DNA of 64,000 nt from Metabacillus bambusae (GCF_017497975.1 NZ_JAGDEL010000012.1:103870-167869), one strand, 5' to 3'. Shown: positions 27,645 through 37,391, numbered from the stretch's first letter. Notes: generated by a model not told the origin, from the letters alone. Translations and numbers: made by a program.

Positions 27645-28285
27645 CTGTCATTCCCCGATACATTTGGCCATAAAACATCATATCCCTCTGCTTGTAAGTC
27701 ATTCACGATCATAGTTATGTTCATTGTTTGTATGCGAAATACGAGAATTTTGTACTGATCGTCACAATCAGGATAGACAAGTACACTTGATATATTCACC
27801 CTTCTTTTATGTAAGATAGACGAAACCTCCGCAAGCTTACCCGCTATATTAGGGACTTTAATTTCGATATGTGAGCCGGGCTGATCAGCACCTGTAAGCT
27901 TTACAAATGTATTTAGCATATCTGTTTTAGTAAGGATGCCTACTAATTTACTATCTTGTAATATCGGTAAACATCCGATATTGTTTTCAATTAAAACAGC
28001 TGCTAATTCTTCTACAAAATCAAGCGGATGACCTGTAATTAGGTTAGTAGACATAATGCTATTAATTGGCTTATTTAAAAAGTCCTCTTTTAGTTCGAGC
28101 TGAAAAATGGATGGACTTGCATCTTTCACATCTCGTTCTGTCACGATTCCTACCAAATTGTGATCCTCATTTACGATTGGTATATGGCGGATTTTATGCT
28201 GTTTCATTGTCTTTAACGCTAGACTTATCGTATCATCAGAACCTAGAGTTATCACGTTTTTGTGCATTATTTGCTTAACGATCAT
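27641..28285 (-). CDS. acuB: acetoin utilization protein AcuB (CBS-ACT domains)
   Basis: 214 aa. Two CBS domains (about 5-60 and 70-130; MHKNVITLGSDDTIS, IPIVNEDHNLVGIVTERD, CLPILQDSKLVGILTKTDML) followed by an ACT-like C-terminus (HIEIKVPNIAGKLAEVSSIL). Probably an adenylate-sensing regulator of acetate/acetoin metabolism. ATG 28285 follows AGGAGG by 9 nt; the upstream in-frame extension is not used. Confidence 0.94.
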   Translation of the reverse strand: MIVKQIMHKNVITLGSDDTISLALKTMKQHKIRHIPIVNEDHNLVGIVTERDVKDASPSIFQLELKEDFLNKPINSIMSTNLITGHPLDFVEELAAVLIENNIGCLPILQDSKLVGILTKTDMLNTFVKLTGADQPGSHIEIKVPNIAGKLAEVSSILHKRRVNISSVLVYPDCDDQYKILVFRIQTMNITMIVNDLQAEGYDVLWPNVSGNDR

Positions 28286-28342
28286 CAATTTGATCCTCCT
28301 TATCATAAAATAATTGAACTTAATTTATTATCCAACAGATCT

Positions 28343-28975
28343 TTAATACATAAATCGATTTTGAAAGCGTAGACGATCAAATTGTTGAATGGATTCTGGC
28401 TCAATTCTTTTTCCGATCCTTGCCATCAGACAGTTAGCCGGATGTGAACTAATCTCAGGCTCGTCAGTAGCGTACCACTCTAAGCCACCAGCGTTCATCA
28501 TTTTTTCCATTACTTTTCGATACTCCCACACGTTTAACCCAGATCCTTTTAGATCCCAATGCCAATAATATTCAGTAGTAATAATAATATAGTCTTCCAT
28601 TGCATCATCCATCATCGAAACTCGTAATAAATTTTTCCCTACTGAATAACCACGGAATTCAGGTGCTACTTCAATGGCACCTAATTCTATTAACTCTTTC
28701 ATATTACCTTCAGACCATCTCTCTAATGGATCTGGATAAAGATAAGTAACATATCCAACGATCATATCATGCACTCTTGCAATAATGATTCTTCCTTCTG
28801 GTAACCCTGCTATTTCAACTAAAGCCTTTTGTTGTTGTTTAGGCTGTCTAAATGCGACTAAACCATCATGGAAATCATAGCTTGCTAGTTTATCTTGAGG
28901 AATAGGACCCTCAATTAAAATGCATTCATTTGGTGTTTTAATTTCTTTTGCATTATATGTCTTAGGGTGTTTCAT
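28343..28975 (-). CDS. acuA: acetyl-CoA synthetase acetyltransferase AcuA
   Basis: 210-aa GNAT-fold N-acetyltransferase that acetylates and inactivates AcsA at its C-terminal active-site lysine. GNAT motif A is visible as IEVAPEFRGYSVGKNLL (about 113-130). First gene of acuABC, divergent from acsA, with the shared 314-nt control region between them. RBS AGGCGGTGA. Confidence 0.93.
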   Translation of the reverse strand: MKHPKTYNAKEIKTPNECILIEGPIPQDKLASYDFHDGLVAFRQPKQQQKALVEIAGLPEGRIIIARVHDMIVGYVTYLYPDPLERWSEGNMKELIELGAIEVAPEFRGYSVGKNLLRVSMMDDAMEDYIIITTEYYWHWDLKGSGLNVWEYRKVMEKMMNAGGLEWYATDEPEISSHPANCLMARIGKRIEPESIQQFDRLRFQNRFMY

Positions 28976-29160
28976 TAGGTCACCGCCTTAATAAAGTGTG
29001 TAAAGGGAGTAGGGCACTTTTAAAAAGTAACTGTTTAACCTTCACAGTCTACTTGGTTTAGGTGGAAAAAAATGCTCGCCTCGATATGCTTAAGTTAATC
29101 TTATATAAACCTACGTTGAAATTAAACTTTACCTTCTCAACTAAGGTTGTCTTTTTATCT

Positions 29161-29196
29161 ATTATACAAGATTATTTACAAATTGAAGCGTTTACA
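29161..29196 (-). promoter_or_regulatory. cre-like site and acuABC promoter
   Basis: TTGAAGCGTTTACA at 29183-29196 matches 12 of 14 positions of the CcpA cre consensus (TGWAANCGNTNWCA). On the minus strand a TATAAT (29166-29161) faces acuABC, and the cre-like site covers its -35 region, the expected place for repression. The acsA promoter lies about 30 nt to the other side, so one site may control both units. Confidence 0.65.
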
Positions 29197-29225
29197 TTAT
29201 GATTAAATTATATTAATTTCAAAAA

Positions 29226-29254
29226 TTGTGAAAAATGTAGTATTGTAATATAAT
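29226..29254 (+). promoter_or_regulatory. sigma-A promoter of acsA
   Basis: TTGTGA (29226-29231), a 17-nt spacer and TATAAT (29249-29254), 35 nt before the acsA start. The leader is short with RBS AAGGGGGAG. Confidence 0.75.
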
Positions 29255-29289
29255 AGATTTGTAAAATCTTACATAAGGGGGAGTTTAGG

Positions 29290-31005
29290 ATGAAATTGGA
29301 AGCGTTGCCATCGACGAAGGGGAATTTTAATTTACAGGATTATGATACTGCTTATCATTCATTTGATTGGTCAGAGGTTGAGAAGAATTTTACATGGTCA
29401 GAAACTGGTCGTGTTAATGCAGCCTATGAGGCAATTGATAAGCATGCAGAAACATTTCGTAAAAATAAAATTGCCTTACATTATCGCGACCCTGAACGTG
29501 AAGAAAAATATACGTTTAAAGAAATGAAGGAGCTCTCAAATAAAGCTGCAAATGTGTTAAAACGTACAGCTGATGTTGAAAAAGGAGACCGTCTTTTCGT
29601 TTTTATGCCGAGAACCCCTGAATTATATTTTGTGATTTTAGGAGCAGTGAAACTAGGAGCTATTGTGGGTCCATTGTTTGAAGCCTTTATGGAAGGTGCT
29701 GTAAAGGATCGCTTAGAGGATAGCGATGCAAAGGTCATCGTTACAACTCCCGAGTTGCTTGAAAGAATTCCAGTAAGTGATTTACCATCATTAAAACATG
29801 TTGTCGTAGTAGGAAATTCTGTTGATTCCAAGCAGCACATCGACTTTTTATCAGAAATGCAAACAGCAAGCAAGGATATTGACATTGAATGGGTTGAAAA
29901 GACAGATGGATTACTTCTGCACTATACATCTGGATCAACTGGAAAACCAAAAGGTGTCCTTCATGTTCATCAGGCGATGGTGCAGCACTATCAAACTGCA
30001 CAATGGGTTTTAGATTTAAAAGAAGATGATGTATATTGGTGTACAGCTGACCCAGGTTGGGTAACTGGAACAGTATATGGTATTTTTGGACCGTGGTTGT
30101 CAGGTGCAACAAATGTAATTGTTGGTGGTCGCTTTAGTCCAGATACTTGGTATCAAACAATTGAGGACTACGGTGTGACGGTTTGGTATAGTGCACCAAC
30201 AGCATTTAGAATGCTGATGGGTGCTGGTGATGAGCTAGTAAAGGAATTTGATACAAGCTCACTAAGACATGTTCTAAGTGTTGGAGAACCGTTAAACCCT
30301 GAAGTCGTCCGTTGGGGTGTAAAAGTATTTAATAAACGGATACATGATACATGGTGGATGACAGAGACGGGTGCACAGCTTATTTGTAACTATCCATGTA
30401 TGGAAATCAAGCCTGGATCAATGGGAAAACCAATTCCTGGTGTTGAAGCTGCGATCGTCGACGATCAAGGAAATGAACTACCGCCTTATCGAATGGGGAA
30501 TTTGGCGATTAAAAAAGGTTGGCCATCTATGATGCATACCATTTGGAACAATCAAGAAAAATATGAATCTTATTTTATGCCAGGTGATTGGTATGTATCA
30601 GGTGATTCAGCCTATATGGATGAAGAAGGGTATTTTTGGTTCCAAGGCAGGATTGATGATGTCATCATGACTTCTGGTGAACGTGTTGGTCCTTTTGAAG
30701 TCGAAAGTAAGCTTATCGAGCATCCAGCGATTGCAGAAGCAGGTGTTATCGGGAAGCCTGACCCAGTAAGAGGGGAAATTATTAAAGCGTTTGTAGCGCT
30801 TCGTGAGGGATATGAAGCTTCTGATGAGTTAAAAGAGGAAATTCGTATTTTTGTTAAGAAAGGTTTAGCTGCACATGCTGCACCACGTGAAATTGAATTC
30901 CGTGATAAGCTCCCGAAAACACGAAGTGGTAAAATCATGCGCCGTGTATTAAAGGCTTGGGAACTTGATTTACCAACAGGTGATCTTTCAACGATGGAAG
31001 ATTAA
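29290..31005 (+). CDS. acsA: acetyl-CoA synthetase
   Basis: 571-aa AMP-forming acetate-CoA ligase. Adenylation core motifs: YTSGSTGKPKGVLH (P-loop), WWMTETGAQ, YVSGDSAYMDEEGYFW. The C-terminal PKTRSGKIMRR carries the lysine that AcuA acetylates and AcuC deacetylates. Size equals B. subtilis AcsA. Divergent from acuABC. Several long antisense frames over it are codon shadows. Confidence 0.97.
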   Translation: MKLEALPSTKGNFNLQDYDTAYHSFDWSEVEKNFTWSETGRVNAAYEAIDKHAETFRKNKIALHYRDPEREEKYTFKEMKELSNKAANVLKRTADVEKGDRLFVFMPRTPELYFVILGAVKLGAIVGPLFEAFMEGAVKDRLEDSDAKVIVTTPELLERIPVSDLPSLKHVVVVGNSVDSKQHIDFLSEMQTASKDIDIEWVEKTDGLLLHYTSGSTGKPKGVLHVHQAMVQHYQTAQWVLDLKEDDVYWCTADPGWVTGTVYGIFGPWLSGATNVIVGGRFSPDTWYQTIEDYGVTVWYSAPTAFRMLMGAGDELVKEFDTSSLRHVLSVGEPLNPEVVRWGVKVFNKRIHDTWWMTETGAQLICNYPCMEIKPGSMGKPIPGVEAAIVDDQGNELPPYRMGNLAIKKGWPSMMHTIWNNQEKYESYFMPGDWYVSGDSAYMDEEGYFWFQGRIDDVIMTSGERVGPFEVESKLIEHPAIAEAGVIGKPDPVRGEIIKAFVALREGYEASDELKEEIRIFVKKGLAAHAAPREIEFRDKLPKTRSGKIMRRVLKAWELDLPTGDLSTMED

Positions 31006-31043
31006 TTGTTGTAAATATAGCAAGAGTAAATAGTTAACATATA

Positions 31044-31100
31044 AAAAGTCAGAGACTAGCATTGGATTTTTCCAATAAACAATCTCTGACTTTTTGTTTT
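31044..31100. terminator. bidirectional terminator acsA / PBP
   Basis: AAAAAGTCAGAGA pairs with TCTCTGACTTTTT, with a second short stem (TTGGA/TCCAA) in the loop. It serves the convergent acsA and PBP genes. Confidence 0.85.
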
Positions 31101-31167
31101 ATTAACTACATTGGTTTTTAAAATAGGGAATCAGTAATGATCTGATTCCCAAAGTATTTTCATATAA

Positions 31168-34047
31168 TCAATTGACACTTTCTATTGGTTTAGCGGCTGT
31201 ATCGGCTGCTGGTGGTTTGTTTGGTTTATCGTTTTTTGGTGGTTTAGCTTGTGAATTATCTTTACTACTTTTATCGTTCTCAGTTGCTACAGGCATTGGC
31301 TTTTTATCTGCATATTCTCCGACTTTAATTATATTAGATGGAGATGATTCTCGATTCGCAACATCAACTGCGACAATATAATACGCAGCAGGTGATGAAC
31401 CAACAGTGACAGATAATGAGCTTGATGCATGAATACTTGCGACTTTTTTATAACTAGTAGAATAGTTAGGTGCTGCATATACTCGATATCCAACGACATC
31501 ATTATCTGGATTGGCACCCCAACTTAATTTTGAACCACCAATTGAAACACCGCTAACTTGACTTGGGTTTGATCCATTATCTCCAATTGATTTGCCTTCT
31601 GTCACAACAAGATTTCCCCATCTAGCGGTATTTGGTAATAAACGTTTTAAATCTTGAACACTATTTATTCCATGTTTCGTAAGAATGTCCTTTTTTAACA
31701 TAACACCTTGTTGAACAAATTCAGCAGGTGCTGATGATGGGACTTGATAGGCTTGATCTTTTACAACCACGTATTTTCCTTTAGTTAAGCTATCATCTAC
31801 TTTTGTCGGAACATATTTTACATTAAATAGATCTGTTGCAACTAAACCTGCACTACTACATAAATCTGAAGCGAGTTCACCGGTTAATGCACAATATGAA
31901 CGGCTTACAATACCATCCGGCATTTGAAAACGAGTTTTTGGTGCTAATAACTCAGGATTTACATCATGAGCTACATTCATTAATTTAGCCCATAAAAGAA
32001 TATTACGCTTACTATAAGACATGCCTTTATAGTTTTGCTCAATTGGTTTTGGGGTATCATAACCAATCCATGTTCCAAATGTCACATTTGGGTTAGAAGC
32101 GACAAACCATGCGTCTTTATAGTCTTGCCCAGTTCCGGTTTTACCAGCCCAATCTGCACTAAATGACAGATAACCATTTAATGATGCAGCTGTTCCACTA
32201 CTAATAACGTCACGCATCATATCAATTGTTAAATAAGCAGTTTGAGCAGAGAATACATCCGTTTCTGCTTTTTCATGCTGGAAGACGATTTCACCGTTGC
32301 TAGTTTCAATTTTTTCTATCATGTAAGCATCAATAAATTTACCATTATTCGCAAAAGTTGCATATGCATTTACGTTTTCCTCAACTGTTACGCCTTTTTC
32401 CATGGCACCTAAGCTTAATGCCTCATTATGATAATCTGCTTTCTGGAGACTTGTAAACCCCATTTTTTCTAAATAAGATACCGGATTTTGGTTTAATATA
32501 CTCATGTATGTCTTTATGGCAGGAATATTATAGGAATGCTTTAAAGCTGTTCTAGCACTCGTTAATCCATGATAGCCCCCACCATAGTTTTTAGGCTTCC
32601 ATTCTCCTAATGAAAAAGGGACGTCTGCGATGACAGAACCCGGTTGTGATTTTCCTAATTCCATTGCTGGAGCGTAGACAAGCAATGGTTTCATTGTAGA
32701 ACCATTTGGACGCTCAGCTTGTGTTGCATGGTTTAGGTTTTCACGATCAAAGTCTCGTCCACCAACAAAACTAATCATTTTTCCTGTACTATTTTCGATT
32801 AAGACCCCACCGACTTCAACTGGCTCTTGAACAGTTTTTATTTCTCCTGTATCGGGGTCTTTTATCTCTTCAGGTTTATCACTACCATAATATTCATACT
32901 GGGCAACGACATCTTGCATTTTGTCGTAGATTTCTTTATTAATAGTGGTATGAATACGATAGCCATTATGCCTAATCTCATAATCTGCTAAAGAATAGTA
33001 CTGGTTATAAAGATCATTATCTTTGTTCAATTCTTCTTCCGTATACCCATCTTTTTTCGCAAGCTGAACCATAATTATTCTATTTACACGATCCTCAACT
33101 TCATAAGTTAAATAAGGATACTCGTCAATAGGAGTTGGCTTTTTCGCAGTTAAGTTTGCTCGGATATCATAGGCTAGTGCATCTTGGTATTCTGCTTTTG
33201 TAATATATCCTCCAGAATACATTCGACTTAATACAGTTTTCATGCGGTTAATCCCAGGATCAAGATTATCTTTGATAGCACCGCCATCATTAGAAAATGG
33301 TGTATAGCCAAAAGGACTTTGCGGCAAACCAGCAATAAAGGCAGCTTGGGCGATGTTTAAGTTTTTAGCTTCAACACCAAAAATACCCTTTGCTGCCGCT
33401 TGGATACCGGCGATATTTTTTCCATTTGAATTACGTCCAAAATCCGTTACATTTAGATAGGCTTCGATAATTTCTTCTTTTTCAAAGAATTTCTCTAATC
33501 GTAGTGCTAAAAGAATTTCTTTTGCCTTCCTATCAAATGAAACTTCATTTGTTAATATTTGATTTTTAATTAATTGTTGTGTAAGAGTACTACCACCAGT
33601 TTGAACTGCAGCATTTGTGAACTCCTGAAACAAAGCACGCATGATTGCCTTTGGTACAACACCTTCATGCTCATAAAATAGCTCATCCTCAGTTGCGATG
33701 ACAGCATTAATTACATGCTCTGAGATATCCTCTAATTGTACTTCTTCACGATCAATATCAGCGCTTAATTTTCCTAAATATACATTATTTGCGAAGTATA
33801 CCTCTGATGATTCTTCATAATTGTAAATATCATTTTTCATAACTTCATATGAACGAATGGGTTCGTCCTTTACTAAGGAAGCGAAATATCCAGCACCGAC
33901 ACCACCAGCAAAGCACATGCCAATGAGGCCAATGACTAGAAATAATAAAAGAAGATTTCCAATAACGTTATATGATATCCGAAAGCCTTTAACTACATTT
34001 TTGTTAAAAGGCGTGAAGCGCCTAAGTTTTTCATCCTTTTTTTTCAT
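31168..34047 (-). CDS. class A penicillin-binding protein with C-terminal FN3 domain
   Basis: 959 aa. One N-terminal membrane helix (LLLLFLVIGLIGMCFAGGVGAGYF). Glycosyltransferase family 51 domain at about 85-270 (ATEDELFYEHEGV, GGSTLTQQLIKN). Transpeptidase domain from about 400 with S-x-x-K in GSTMKPLL, SYN in LKHSYNIPA and KTGTG. Residues about 830-920 form a fibronectin type III-like module (VSGVSIGGSKLSWGANPDNDVVGYRVY), then a Pro/Lys/Asp-rich tail to the end. It polymerises and crosslinks peptidoglycan outside the membrane. Confidence 0.92.
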   Translation of the reverse strand: MKKKDEKLRRFTPFNKNVVKGFRISYNVIGNLLLLFLVIGLIGMCFAGGVGAGYFASLVKDEPIRSYEVMKNDIYNYEESSEVYFANNVYLGKLSADIDREEVQLEDISEHVINAVIATEDELFYEHEGVVPKAIMRALFQEFTNAAVQTGGSTLTQQLIKNQILTNEVSFDRKAKEILLALRLEKFFEKEEIIEAYLNVTDFGRNSNGKNIAGIQAAAKGIFGVEAKNLNIAQAAFIAGLPQSPFGYTPFSNDGGAIKDNLDPGINRMKTVLSRMYSGGYITKAEYQDALAYDIRANLTAKKPTPIDEYPYLTYEVEDRVNRIIMVQLAKKDGYTEEELNKDNDLYNQYYSLADYEIRHNGYRIHTTINKEIYDKMQDVVAQYEYYGSDKPEEIKDPDTGEIKTVQEPVEVGGVLIENSTGKMISFVGGRDFDRENLNHATQAERPNGSTMKPLLVYAPAMELGKSQPGSVIADVPFSLGEWKPKNYGGGYHGLTSARTALKHSYNIPAIKTYMSILNQNPVSYLEKMGFTSLQKADYHNEALSLGAMEKGVTVEENVNAYATFANNGKFIDAYMIEKIETSNGEIVFQHEKAETDVFSAQTAYLTIDMMRDVISSGTAASLNGYLSFSADWAGKTGTGQDYKDAWFVASNPNVTFGTWIGYDTPKPIEQNYKGMSYSKRNILLWAKLMNVAHDVNPELLAPKTRFQMPDGIVSRSYCALTGELASDLCSSAGLVATDLFNVKYVPTKVDDSLTKGKYVVVKDQAYQVPSSAPAEFVQQGVMLKKDILTKHGINSVQDLKRLLPNTARWGNLVVTEGKSIGDNGSNPSQVSGVSIGGSKLSWGANPDNDVVGYRVYAAPNYSTSYKKVASIHASSSLSVTVGSSPAAYYIVAVDVANRESSPSNIIKVGEYADKKPMPVATENDKSSKDNSQAKPPKNDKPNKPPAADTAAKPIESVN

Positions 34048-34184
34048 TATGCAATCCCCCCGAATCTACTTATTATACCATAGGGAAACGCATATTTTGT
34101 AGGGTTTTGTCATAAAGGGAATGGGATCAGAGGTAGTCTATACAGTCAAATCTTATATTAAAAGTGTGATTATTCATTAAATAA

Positions 34185-34480
34185 TTGACATTCTTCTGAG
34201 TTTATGGTTAAAATTCATGTATCATAACAATATATGAAATCGCTGAGATTGGGTTCAGTAGTGGAGATCTCCCTTTTATAGAGAGCTGATGGATGGTGGA
34301 AATCAGCATATAGATACTCCGTGAATTACGTCCATGAGCTTCTTTTTTGAAAAGGTTAACTGAGTAGAAAAAGACGGTTTAACCGTTAAATTACCAAGTG
34401 AGGATTATTTGTGTTTTAATCCTAAGTAGGGTGGTACCGCGAATATTTCGCCCCTTCAGTGATGAAGGGGCTTTTTGGTG
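34185..34480 (+). promoter_or_regulatory. T-box riboswitch controlling tyrS
   Basis: Promoter TTGACA (34185-34190), 18 nt, TAAAAT (34209-34214). The leader carries T-box features: a specifier stem with UAC (34315-34317), a tyrosine codon; the T-box core AGGGTGGTACCGCG near 34427-34440; and a terminator CCCCTTCA/TGAAGGGG with T-run at 34451-34476. Uncharged tRNA-Tyr should stabilise the antiterminator and allow tyrS transcription. The specifier assignment rests on position and on the downstream gene. Confidence 0.92.
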
Positions 34481-34519
34481 TTCATTTACCTGACTAAAAA
34501 ACGACAAAGGAGAACGATT

Positions 34520-35782
34520 ATGAGTGAATTATTAAATGATTTACAATTTAGAGGCTTAGTAAACCAAGTTACAGATGAGGATGGACTAGCGAAAGTACTT
34601 GAGGAAGATAAAATTAAACTTTATTCTGGATTTGATCCTACTGCAGATAGTCTTCATATTGGTCATTTGCTTCCAGTATTAACGCTCAAACGATTCCAAC
34701 TAAACGGACATCATCCAATAGCTCTTGTTGGAGGTGCTACTGGATTGATTGGTGATCCAAGTGGTAAGAAGGCAGAGCGTACCTTGAATACTGCGGATAT
34801 TGTACAGGATTGGTCTGATAGAATTAAAGGACAATTATCTAGGTTCCTTGACTTTGAAGCGGATGTGAATCCTGCAGTTATTGTGAATAACTATGATTGG
34901 ATTGGTAGTCTAGATGTTATTTCTTTCCTGCGTGATGTTGGGAAAAACTTTGGTATTAATTACATGCTTGCTAAGGATTCAGTCAAGACACGAATCGAAT
35001 CTGGTATTTCATTTACTGAATTTAGTTACATGATCTTACAATCCTTTGATTTCTTAAAATTATACGAACAAAATGAATGTAAGCTACAAATTGGTGGTAG
35101 TGATCAGTGGGGAAATATTACAGCAGGGCTAGAACTAATCCGTAAATCTGAAGAAAATTCTAAGGCGTATGGATTGACGATTCCTCTTGTTACAAAAGCA
35201 GATGGTACGAAGTTTGGAAAAACAGAAGGTGGAGCGATTTGGTTAGATCGTGAAAAAACATCTCCATATGAGTTTTACCAATTTTGGATCAACACAGATG
35301 ATCGTGATGTAGTAAAATATCTGAAATACTTTACATTCTTATCTCAGACAGAAATCGAGCAATTTGAAGAAGAGATTAAAAATGCTCCTGAAAAACGATT
35401 AGCTCAAAAAGCGTTAGCTGAAGAAGTAACAAAACTTGTTCATGGTGAAGAAGCTTTACAACAAGCAATTAAGATTTCTGCTGCATTATTTAGTGGGGAT
35501 ATTAAACAGTTAACAGGTAATGAAATTTTAGAAGGATTCAAAGATGTACCATCTACTAAAATTGAAGAGGCTGAAATTGGCTTAGTTGACTTGCTTATTC
35601 AAGCTAAAATTGCACCTTCGAAACGACAAGCACGAGAAGATATTACTAATGGTGCAATCTATATAAACGGAGATCGTATTCAAGAGTTATCAAAAGTTAT
35701 TTCAGATGAAGATAAAATTGATGGACAGTTTACTGTAATTCGTAGAGGGAAAAAGAAATATTTCTTAATTCGTTACGCATAA
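34520..35782 (+). CDS. tyrS: tyrosyl-tRNA synthetase
   Basis: 420-aa class Ic synthetase. HIGH motif in SLHIGHLLP, KMSKS-type loop KFGKTEGGAIW, and the C-terminal S4-like RNA-binding domain (SKRQAREDITNGAIYINGDRI). ATG 34520 follows AAAGGAGA by about 6 nt; the frame is open further upstream but that part belongs to the T-box terminator. Its normal Bacillus neighbour rpsD appears here only as a 3' fragment because a prophage has inserted. Confidence 0.97.
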   Translation: MSELLNDLQFRGLVNQVTDEDGLAKVLEEDKIKLYSGFDPTADSLHIGHLLPVLTLKRFQLNGHHPIALVGGATGLIGDPSGKKAERTLNTADIVQDWSDRIKGQLSRFLDFEADVNPAVIVNNYDWIGSLDVISFLRDVGKNFGINYMLAKDSVKTRIESGISFTEFSYMILQSFDFLKLYEQNECKLQIGGSDQWGNITAGLELIRKSEENSKAYGLTIPLVTKADGTKFGKTEGGAIWLDREKTSPYEFYQFWINTDDRDVVKYLKYFTFLSQTEIEQFEEEIKNAPEKRLAQKALAEEVTKLVHGEEALQQAIKISAALFSGDIKQLTGNEILEGFKDVPSTKIEEAEIGLVDLLIQAKIAPSKRQAREDITNGAIYINGDRIQELSKVISDEDKIDGQFTVIRRGKKKYFLIRYA

Positions 35783-35796
35783 TATTTGTTTTTTTT

Positions 35797-35835
35797 AAAG
35801 TTGTTCACTCAAAAGAGTGAACAACTTTTTTGAAT
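35797..35835 (+). terminator. terminator of tyrS
   Basis: AAAGTTGTTCACTC and GAGTGAACAACTTT form a perfect 14-bp stem with an AAAA loop, followed by T. Confidence 0.92.
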
Positions 35836-35841
35836 ATAGGA

Positions 35842-35880
35842 ATAAAAAAAATCCCGGTCCATTGACCAGGATTTTTTTTA
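35842..35880 (-). terminator. minus-strand terminator, probably of rpsD
   Basis: On the minus strand AATCCTGGTC pairs with GACCGGGATT (one mismatch), followed by eight T. It directly follows the rpsD-like stop codon at 35881-35883, as expected if the host copy of rpsD once ended here. Confidence 0.75.
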
Positions 35881-35910
35881 TTAACGAGAGTAGAACTCAA
35901 CAACGTTAAT
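35881..35910 (-). other. putative attL: 3' tip of rpsD (ribosomal protein S4)
   Basis: Read on the minus strand, 35904-35881 encodes VVEFYSR-stop, a common C-terminus of Bacillus ribosomal protein S4. In Bacillus rpsD is the gene convergent with tyrS. Only these last codons remain, next to the rpsD-type terminator. The integrase gene begins 64 nt away. The simplest reading is that the phage recombined inside the 3' end of rpsD and carries a copy of the tip, so this is attL; attR lies outside the window. Confidence 0.7.
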
Positions 35911-35973
35911 AACCCTAGTATTTTCAATAGTTTAATGGGTGTTTTTGAAAACCTCCCCCAAAACCTCCCCCAT

Positions 35974-37119
35974 TTAGATGTTTAAGGCTTTTTCAAAAGC
36001 ATTAACCGATTCTTCTTCAAGGTCCTTGAAACTATGACCATAAATGTCTAAAATCATTTGTGGGGTGTTACCTAAGCGGTCAGCGATTACTTTGACAGGG
36101 ATTCGTTGACCAATTAATATAGTTGCATGGCTATGACGTAATCCGTGAGGCGTAATTCGTTTTATTCCGGTTTTCTTAACGATCCGGTCGAAACTGTACT
36201 TAGTTGTATTATCCGTTACAGGTTTACCAGTTTGATAAGAGAGAAATACATAATCATCTTCAGAAAGATATCTTCCAAAAGAGATAAGTAATTCCCTGCA
36301 CCATTTCTTGTATTTCTTTAGCTGCTTAATTAGTGCATCATCTATTAAGATTGTTCTATAGCTATTATCTGTCTTAGGTTCTCTAGTACCTTTATTATCT
36401 CTTGTTCTCTCAACAGTAAGAGTCTTTTCTTCAAAATTAATGTTATTCCACTGTAAACCTAGAGCTTCTCCTTTTCTTAGGCCTGTATAAGCAAGGAGTA
36501 ATATCAATGTGTAGTTTGTTATATTATCTAACTCCTCAGCGGCTTTTAGGAAAAGTTTTAACTCCTGGGCTGTTAAAAAATTATCCGCTTCCTCACTACT
36601 CTTAATAGTAATTTTACTAAATCGATTCCTTGGAATAATTTCATCATCAACAGCTGAATTCACTGCAACCTTAAAAAGCCGATGAAATAATTCAACGGTA
36701 CTGGGTTTGTATTTTTCTAAAAGAACATTGATGAATACTCTTTTGTAAGTGGTCTTATCAAGATCAGCTAGTTTATATTTACCTAGTAAAGGCTTCATTT
36801 GATGTTTAATTGCATTCTCACGTTGTTGTTGAGAAGTTACCTTCCATTCATTTCTGTGAGTTTCAAACCAAATGTCTAACCATTCACCGACAGTAAGATT
36901 AGAACTTTCAACTCTTTTTACATCACCATTTAAGATGTTAGTTTTAACTTCCAGCAAGGCTCTATAAGCCTCATTTTCTGTTTTAAAACCTTGTTTGGAT
37001 TTTTCTTTTCTATTACCTAAAGAATCGTAGTATCTATGTCGAAAGCACCAAAGTTTTTCGCCTTTTGCATTCTTATACCAAAATAATTCGGGATCTTTTT
37101 TAGATTTGTTTAGTTTCAT
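35974..37119 (-). CDS. int: tyrosine-type site-specific integrase
   Basis: About 381 aa. N-terminal arm-binding/AP2-like region (FWYKNAKGEKLWCFRHRYYD), SAM-like core-binding domain (about 75-160), and catalytic domain with R in AYTGLRKGEALGL, H-x-x-R in THGLRHSHAT and the nucleophile Y in LDIYGHS. ATG 37119 has AAAGGG upstream; a GTG/ATG extension to 37155 is open but less likely. Its stop is 64 nt from the rpsD-tip attL. Confidence 0.95.
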   Translation of the reverse strand: MKLNKSKKDPELFWYKNAKGEKLWCFRHRYYDSLGNRKEKSKQGFKTENEAYRALLEVKTNILNGDVKRVESSNLTVGEWLDIWFETHRNEWKVTSQQQRENAIKHQMKPLLGKYKLADLDKTTYKRVFINVLLEKYKPSTVELFHRLFKVAVNSAVDDEIIPRNRFSKITIKSSEEADNFLTAQELKLFLKAAEELDNITNYTLILLLAYTGLRKGEALGLQWNNINFEEKTLTVERTRDNKGTREPKTDNSYRTILIDDALIKQLKKYKKWCRELLISFGRYLSEDDYVFLSYQTGKPVTDNTTKYSFDRIVKKTGIKRITPHGLRHSHATILIGQRIPVKVIADRLGNTPQMILDIYGHSFKDLEEESVNAFEKALNI

Positions 37120-37192
37120 ATTACTACCCTTTCTTTTGCGTGGACAGACGCTCAATAGGGGAGCTGCTATTAAATCATCACCTCCTTAAAAT

Positions 37193-37354
37193 TTATTTTT
37201 CATCACGTAAATCTTTAATGATTGATTTATAACCGTTAGAACATTCACCGATTATCTTGCTACCCTCTATATAAATTCTTTCGTAAACTGGAATCTTCAC
37301 ATATTCTTGGGAGTTATTCTTCTTATTACGGTACAAGTCTAAATTAACTATCAT
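37193..37354 (-). CDS. 53-aa phage protein of unknown function
   Basis: A small ORF with AGAGG upstream of ATG 37354. The peptide (MIVNLDLYRNKKNNSQEYVK, then IPVYERIYIEGSKIIGECSN and onward) is mixed polar with no membrane segment. It lies between immA and int in the lysogeny operon. Comparable small proteins occupy this place in many Bacillus prophages; no function is assigned. Confidence 0.55.
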   Translation of the reverse strand: MIVNLDLYRNKKNNSQEYVKIPVYERIYIEGSKIIGECSNGYKSIIKDLRDEK

Positions 37355-37391
37355 AATAAAACCTCTTTTCGAATGTACGTTCTATTTGATT

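Noticed and set aside
29481..30112. Long antisense frames over acsA (and over terL, tape measure, PBP)
   Set aside because: Shadow frames of strongly coding genes; no start signals or recognisable proteins.
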